A stretch of 9,509 bases of DNA from positions 1-9,509 of the forward strand of contig UQYA01000072.1 of NCBI GenBank assembly GCA_900545165.1, in the 5' to 3' direction. This DNA comes from an uncultured Collinsella sp. (GTDB lineage Bacteria; Actinomycetota; Coriobacteriia; Coriobacteriales; Coriobacteriaceae). Under the pieces are notes generated by a model. That model made no database searches and was not told the origin of the DNA. It was given only the letters and a program-made list of their open reading frames with translations. Shown here in pieces: positions 6,017 to 9,509 of this stretch; the first letter of the stretch is position 1; every line of letters begins with the position of its first letter. The translations under genes and the position numbers were made by a program.

Positions 6017-6152
6017 GGGCCGCGTGCCCGCCCGCAATATATTTGATTGATCGCGAGTTCCGCACGCAAAGAAGGCCACTTAATGTGGCCTTCGTCTTGC
6101 GCAGGACTGCCCGAGCAGGCAATCAAATATATTGCGGGCGGGCACGCGGCCC
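6017..6152. repeat. Nested inverted-repeat element, 33-bp perfect arms
   Basis: Arms 6017-6049 and 6120-6152 are exact reverse complements. They begin with GGGCCGCGTGCCCGCCCG and end in the AT-rich CAATATATTTGATTG. The 70 bases between hold a smaller hairpin. It lies between the convergent murB and hydrolase genes, 8 bases from the hydrolase stop codon. No protein is encoded inside. Size and long terminal inverted repeats suggest a miniature inverted-repeat element or an elaborate cruciform/terminator; no clear target-site duplication flanks it. Confidence 0.85.
6065..6101. terminator. Inner hairpin of the nested element, possible hydrolase-gene terminator
   Basis: GAAGGCCAC (6071-6079) pairs perfectly with GTGGCCTTC (6085-6093) around TTAAT, and the stem is extended by CGCAA/TTGCG across a small internal loop. 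Read on the minus strand the 9-bp stem is followed by TTTGCG, only a short U-run. Its GAAGGCC/GGCCTTC stem resembles the terminator just after murB. It is the first compact hairpin downstream of the hydrolase gene once the outer arm is passed. Confidence 0.55.
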
Positions 6153-6160
6153 AGTCGGCT

Positions 6161-7366
6161 TTACGACAGCGCAATACCGCCGAGCCAGCCCCAGCGCACG
6201 CCAGAACCAGTGCCGTAGAACCCAATGAACGAGTCAAGCGACCTCGACGTGATGGCGCCCTCGTTACTCATAACGATGCCGCCGCCAACGTAGATGCCCA
6301 CGTGGCCATAGATCAGGCCCGGTATGCCGGTACCGCTATGCGATGAGTCGGCAACAATCATGCCCACCTGCAGCGCCGAGCGGTCGGAGCTATAGCACCA
6401 GGCGTTAAACATATCGCACGCGTTGCCGCCAAAGTAGCCAACGCCGGCGTTACGGAAGACATTGGTAACCCACGCCGCGCACCAGTTCTGACCCGGCGAA
6501 GGCGTGGAGTAGCACGCGTTGACGACGGCCTGCTGCTTGCCCGAGCCGGCATTCTGCTGCGGAGTTCCGGGCGCATACGATCCACCGCCCGAGCTCGAAC
6601 CACCCGAGTAGGAATTGTTCTTGTTCGCGGCGGCCGCGCCAGCGGCGGCCTTCCTGGCAGCCTCCTCGGCCTGGGCGGCAGCGAGAATCTCGGAATCACG
6701 CTGAGCCATGAGCTCCTTGACGTCGTCAGAGAGGCCGTTCAGAACCGTCTGGACCTCCTGCTGCTTGGCCTGCATGTCCTGCATCTGGGCAGTCTGCTGG
6801 TCCTTGAGCTTCTCCAAGTCGGCCTTCTGCGACTCAAGCTCGGTCTTTTGCGCATCGAGCTCTTCCTGGATGGTCTGAATGTCCTCGATGGCGTCGCGGT
6901 CGCTCTTGTTGATCTTCTCAACATAGTGCGCATTGGCGACGAGCTCCTCAAACGAACCCGAGGCGAGCAGCAGCGACAGGATGTTGGTGCCGCCCGACTT
7001 ATAGCTGGCGGAAACGCGATCGGAAAGATCGTCGCGCTTCTTTTTGAGCTCGGCCTTCTTTTCGTCAATCTGTGCCTGCGTGCTGTCAATCTGGCCCTGT
7101 ACGCCCTCGATATCGTTGAGGGTCTGGGCGTTCTTGTTGGCCAGCGCCGCGTATTCGTTTGCGATGCTGTCGAGCTGGGCCTGGACCTCGTCAAGCTGAG
7201 CCTGGGCCGCATTGAGCTTGTCGGTGGTTTCCTTGGTGGCCTCCGCAGCATGGGCGCGAGCAGGCAGACCAAAAAGAACGGCTGCAGAAGCTGCGCCGAA
7301 CAGGGCCTTGAGGGCGGTGCGACGCGAAAGCTCCTGGGAAAGGATGGAATCGCTGTTTGGTGACAT
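6161..7366 (-). CDS. Secreted coiled-coil peptidoglycan hydrolase (PcsB/NlpC-P60 or CHAP-like)
   Basis: A 401-residue exported protein. SRRTALK (14-20) followed by a hydrophobic stretch to about residue 34 and AHA-A near 40 fits a twin-arginine-type signal peptide. Residues 41-225 are a long coiled coil rich in A, Q, K, E and D, with the PcsB/CwlO-like break SASYKSGGTNILSLLLASGS at 119-138. An Ala-rich stretch and a Ser/Gly linker (240-275) lead to the C-terminal catalytic domain. There WCAAWV puts the likely nucleophile at Cys296 and YGHVGIYV the His at 355, as in NlpC/P60 and CHAP amidases or endopeptidases. In such proteins the coiled coil often restrains or localises the enzyme, commonly with FtsEX; no ftsEX is visible here. 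The start has GGAG five bases upstream. Exact cleavage specificity cannot be told. Confidence 0.88.
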   Translation of the reverse strand: MSPNSDSILSQELSRRTALKALFGAASAAVLFGLPARAHAAEATKETTDKLNAAQAQLDEVQAQLDSIANEYAALANKNAQTLNDIEGVQGQIDSTQAQIDEKKAELKKKRDDLSDRVSASYKSGGTNILSLLLASGSFEELVANAHYVEKINKSDRDAIEDIQTIQEELDAQKTELESQKADLEKLKDQQTAQMQDMQAKQQEVQTVLNGLSDDVKELMAQRDSEILAAAQAEEAARKAAAGAAAANKNNSYSGGSSSGGGSYAPGTPQQNAGSGKQQAVVNACYSTPSPGQNWCAAWVTNVFRNAGVGYFGGNACDMFNAWCYSSDRSALQVGMIVADSSHSGTGIPGLIYGHVGIYVGGGIVMSNEGAITSRSLDSFIGFYGTGSGVRWGWLGGIALS

Positions 7367-7590
7367 ATCTACTCCGTTACATGTTTATTTATATGTCGCT
7401 CAACTCATACATATTAGCGTACATCTGGCGCATCCCAACGATTTCCACGAACGGCAGCAAACCGTATGGTCGGCGGCTCGTATGCAAACGTCAAGGTCGA
7501 GGGTATGCCCACGCCAAACATTTCCATGAGTACGTTAGCATGTTCATCTGCTTTTCCTGCCCTGCACGTTTTGGGTGCCCCTGCCTGCGC

Positions 7591-7596
7591 TATACT
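7591..7596 (+). promoter_or_regulatory. -10 box for galE
   Basis: TATACT, one base from consensus, 38 bases before the galE start. The -35 region (around TTTTGG, 16 bases upstream) is weak. The preceding part of this 267-bp divergent spacer (7367-7560) holds no gene I can support and no confident promoter for the hydrolase gene. Confidence 0.5.
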
Positions 7597-7633
7597 CCCC
7601 TGAAGAAGTGTTCCTGATTCGATAGGAGACTAC

Positions 7634-8695
7634 ATGTCCAAAGCACTCGACCCCAAAGACACCTGCGTCCTCGTAACCGGTGGCGCCGGCTTTATCGGCT
7701 CGCACACCGTCGTTCAGCTGCTCGAGGGCGGCTACCAGGTCGTCATCGTCGACGACCTCTCCAACTCCAGCGCCGTCGCCGTCGACCGCGTCAAGACCAT
7801 CGTGGGCGAAGAGGCTGCCAAGAACCTCACCTTCTACGAGGCCAACGTGCTCGACCGCGAGGCCATGAACAAGATCTTCGACACCCATCAGATCGACCGC
7901 GTCATCCACTTCGCCGGCTTTAAGGCCGTCGGCGAGTCGGTGAGCAAGCCCGTCGAGTACTACCACAACAACATCGAAAACACCCTGGTGCTCATCGACG
8001 TCATGCGCAACCATGGCTGCAAGTCCATCATCTTCTCGAGCTCCTCGACCGTCTACGGCGACCCGGACAACCCGCCCGTCACCGAGGAAGACCCCAAGAA
8101 GCCCGCAACCAACCCCTATGGCTGGACCAAGTGGATGATCGAGCAGATCCTTATGGACGTTCACACCGCCGACCCCGAGTGGGACGTTGTGCTGCTCCGC
8201 TACTTCAACCCCATCGGCGCCCATCCGTCGGGCCTGATCGGCGAGGACCCCAAGGGCATCCCCAACAACCTGGTGCCCTATGTCGCGCAGGTTGCCGTGG
8301 GCAAGCTCGAGGCCGTTCAGGTCTTTGGCAATGACTACCCCACTCCCGACGGCACCGGCGTGCGCGACTATATCCACGTTTGCGACCTGGCCTCGGGCCA
8401 CGTTGCCGCCCTCAACTGGATGAACGGCAAGACCGGCGTCGAGATCTTTAACCTGGGCACCGGCACCGGTACCTCGGTACTCGAGGTCGTCGCCGCCTTC
8501 TCCAAGGCCTGCGGCAAGGAGCTGCCCTATGTGATTCGCGAGCGCCGCGCCGGCGATATCGCCGCCAACTGGTGCGATGCCTCAAAGGCCGAGCGCATGA
8601 TGGGCTGGAAGGCTCAGTACAACATCGCGGATATGTGCCGCGATAGCTGGAACTGGCAGAGCCACAACCCCAACGGCTTCGCCGACGCCGAGTAG
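7634..8695 (+). CDS. galE: UDP-glucose 4-epimerase
   Basis: A 353-residue NAD-dependent epimerase of the extended short-chain dehydrogenase family. It interconverts UDP-galactose and UDP-glucose in the cytoplasm, serving the Leloir pathway and supplying UDP-galactose for surface glycans. The NAD-binding loop is GGAGFIG at 16-22. The acidic residues DDLSNSS (40-46) follow strand 2. The catalytic set is Ser137 in SSSSTVYG, Tyr162 and Lys166 in YGWTK, which line up with Ser124, Tyr149 and Lys153 of the E. coli enzyme at a constant offset of 13. RYFNPIGAHPSGLIGEDP and GTGVRDYIHVCDLASGH are characteristic GalE segments. The start has AGGAG five bases upstream. It appears monocistronic: own -10 box in front and a strong terminator behind. 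No galK or galT is in view. Confidence 0.96.
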   Translation: MSKALDPKDTCVLVTGGAGFIGSHTVVQLLEGGYQVVIVDDLSNSSAVAVDRVKTIVGEEAAKNLTFYEANVLDREAMNKIFDTHQIDRVIHFAGFKAVGESVSKPVEYYHNNIENTLVLIDVMRNHGCKSIIFSSSSTVYGDPDNPPVTEEDPKKPATNPYGWTKWMIEQILMDVHTADPEWDVVLLRYFNPIGAHPSGLIGEDPKGIPNNLVPYVAQVAVGKLEAVQVFGNDYPTPDGTGVRDYIHVCDLASGHVAALNWMNGKTGVEIFNLGTGTGTSVLEVVAAFSKACGKELPYVIRERRAGDIAANWCDASKAERMMGWKAQYNIADMCRDSWNWQSHNPNGFADAE

Positions 8696-8717
8696 CAAAA
8701 ACCTACATACCGCTCTT

Positions 8718-8751
8718 GCCCCGATCTCACGTTGTGAGGTCGGGGCTTTTT
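8718..8751 (+). terminator. Intrinsic terminator of galE
   Basis: A 13-bp stem (GCCCCGATCTCAC / GTGAGGTCGGGGC) with a single T-G wobble at 8725/8739, a GTT loop and a run of five T (8747-8751), 22 bases after the galE stop. This is a textbook Rho-independent terminator on the plus strand. Confidence 0.93.
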
Positions 8752-8803
8752 CATGGCATGTAACCATTCGCCGAAAATCGACCAACTTTTTTATCTTGCC
8801 TAT

Positions 8804-8822
8804 ACATGTTTAAACAACATGT
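8804..8822. promoter_or_regulatory. Operator-like 19-bp inverted repeat upstream of malQ
   Basis: ACATGTTTAAACAACATGT has two perfect 7-base arms around TAAAC. It sits just before TACAAT (8825-8830), the best -10 for malQ, and overlaps another possible -10, TATACA (8801-8806). That position is ideal for a repressor of malQ. The regulator is not identifiable from this window. Confidence 0.5.
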
Positions 8823-8824
8823 TT

Positions 8825-8830
8825 TACAAT
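8825..8830 (+). promoter_or_regulatory. Candidate -10 box for malQ
   Basis: TACAAT, one base from consensus, with transcription expected near 8837 and a leader of about 80 bases. No good -35 is present at 17 bases; an alternative promoter pairs TCGACC (8778-8783) with TATACA (8801-8806) at exactly 17 bases. Confidence 0.4.
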
Positions 8831-8915
8831 AGGCATATCGAATCAGAACATCGGAGGCGGACTGCACACCTATCGGCAGGCCGACCCCACAACAAGAAGG
8901 TTGGTGAGCGCATTC

Positions 8916-9509
8916 ATGGAGCGTGCAAGCGGCGTCCTCATGCCCGTCTCATCTCTGCCCGGACCATACGGAATCGGCGGCTTTGGCTGGAATGCCTACG
9001 ACTTCGTCGATTTTCTCGCCTCGTGCAAACAACATTACTGGCAGATTCTGCCCCTTACGACGACCAGCTATGGCGATTCGCCCTATCAGTCGTTCTCGGC
9101 CCGCGCGGGCAACCCCAACTTTATCGACTTTGCCGAGCTTATCGAAGCCGGCTATCTGGAGCAGTGCGATATCGATGGTGTGTATCTGGGATCCGACCCC
9201 AGCAATGTCGACTATGGCGCTATCTTTGGCGGCCGCCGTCAGATTCTCGACCGCGCCGCTGAGCGCTTTGCTGCCGACAAGCCGGCCGATTTCGATGACT
9301 TTATCCAGGCCAACGAGGACTGGCTCATCCCCTACTGTGAGTTCATGACCGTCAAAGAGGAGTGCGGGCTCAAGGCCTTTTGGGAGTGGCCCGAGAAACT
9401 CCGCCGCCGCGGCGATGCATCCAGCAGGGTCTGCGCCGCCCATCCCGAGCGCATGCTTTACCACCAGATGACGCAGTACTTCTTCGATCGCCAGTGGAGC
9501 CGTCTCAAG
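8916..9509 (+). CDS. malQ: 4-alpha-glucanotransferase (amylomaltase), N-terminal part
   Basis: The first 198 residues are present; the gene continues past the right edge. The enzyme moves alpha-1,4-glucan segments between maltodextrins in the cytoplasm, releasing glucose, as part of starch, maltose or glycogen use (GH77 family). The hallmark N-terminal block is clear: RASGVLMPVSSLPGPYGIGG (3-22), then YWQILPLTTTSYGDSPYQS (41-59) and SARAGNPNFIDFAEL (61-75). The catalytic acids lie further on and are outside the window. The ATG at 8916 fits the family start and has GGTGAG seven bases upstream. An in-frame GTG at 8904, just after AAGAAGG, would add four residues but leaves only three bases of spacing. 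It follows the galE terminator and its own promoter region, so it is probably a separate transcript. Confidence 0.93.
   Translation, partial: MERASGVLMPVSSLPGPYGIGGFGWNAYDFVDFLASCKQHYWQILPLTTTSYGDSPYQSFSARAGNPNFIDFAELIEAGYLEQCDIDGVYLGSDPSNVDYGAIFGGRRQILDRAAERFAADKPADFDDFIQANEDWLIPYCEFMTVKEECGLKAFWEWPEKLRRRGDASSRVCAAHPERMLYHQMTQYFFDRQWSRLK

Noticed and set aside
5984..6159. CCCAGTC direct repeats (5984-5990 and 6150-6156) as a target-site duplication of the nested element
   Set aside because: The right copy overlaps the end of the inverted-repeat arm and the left copy lies 26 bases away from the other arm, so they do not flank the element as an insertion duplication would.
7544..8401. 285-codon minus-strand frame opposite galE
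   Set aside because: Shadow of galE; Val/Gly/Asp-rich sequence with no recognisable domain.
8949..9464. 171-codon minus-strand frame opposite malQ
   Set aside because: The plus strand encodes the conserved N-terminal block of GH77 enzymes without interruption to the window edge.

Overview
This window looks like a chromosomal segment from a moderately GC-rich, Gram-positive gut actinobacterium. The best guess is the class Coriobacteriia, plausibly Collinsella. That rests on the GC-rich codon choice (many open antisense shadow frames), the strong GGAGG-type ribosome binding sites, the MurB and the PcsB-like peptidoglycan hydrolase, and the dense sugar-handling genes with GntR and LacI regulators. 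The taxonomic call is inference from general gene style, not from a marker gene.

Layout. (1) Positions 1-3515 are all on the minus strand and read right to left: a small protein of unknown function (3515-3027), two overlapping GntR/HutC-type regulators (2988-2221 and 2236-1523), a regulatory spacer of about 190 bp, then two sugar-isomerase (SIS) proteins (1329-214, and 153 to beyond the left edge). This resembles a control module followed by a phosphosugar or glycated-amine catabolic operon; any transporter would lie off the left edge. (2) Positions 3516-3763 hold a promoter and a very long perfect hairpin (28-bp arms). (3) A LacI-family regulator (4792-3764, minus) diverges from murB (4976-5938, plus); their shared spacer has a -10 box for each and a LacI-type operator-like palindrome on the murB start region. 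(4) Positions 5939-6160 lie between the convergent murB and a secreted cell-wall hydrolase gene, and hold a classic terminator hairpin plus a second, larger nested inverted-repeat element (33-bp arms). (5) The hydrolase gene (7366-6161, minus) has a twin-arginine-like signal, a long coiled coil and a C-terminal NlpC/P60- or CHAP-like domain. (6) galE (7634-8695, plus) ends in a strong intrinsic terminator, and malQ (8916 to beyond the right edge, plus) follows behind its own promoter region with a 19-bp operator-like inverted repeat.

How it works together. murB (UDP-MurNAc synthesis) and the hydrolase act in making and remodelling peptidoglycan. galE and malQ feed galactose and starch/maltodextrin carbon into glucose-phosphate and UDP-sugar pools. 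The SIS/GntR block handles a phosphosugar or sugar-amine substrate that cannot be named from sequence alone. No phage, IS transposase, CRISPR, tRNA or rRNA was seen. The least ordinary parts are the two long perfect inverted repeats and the operator-like palindromes. No clear novel multi-gene system is evident.
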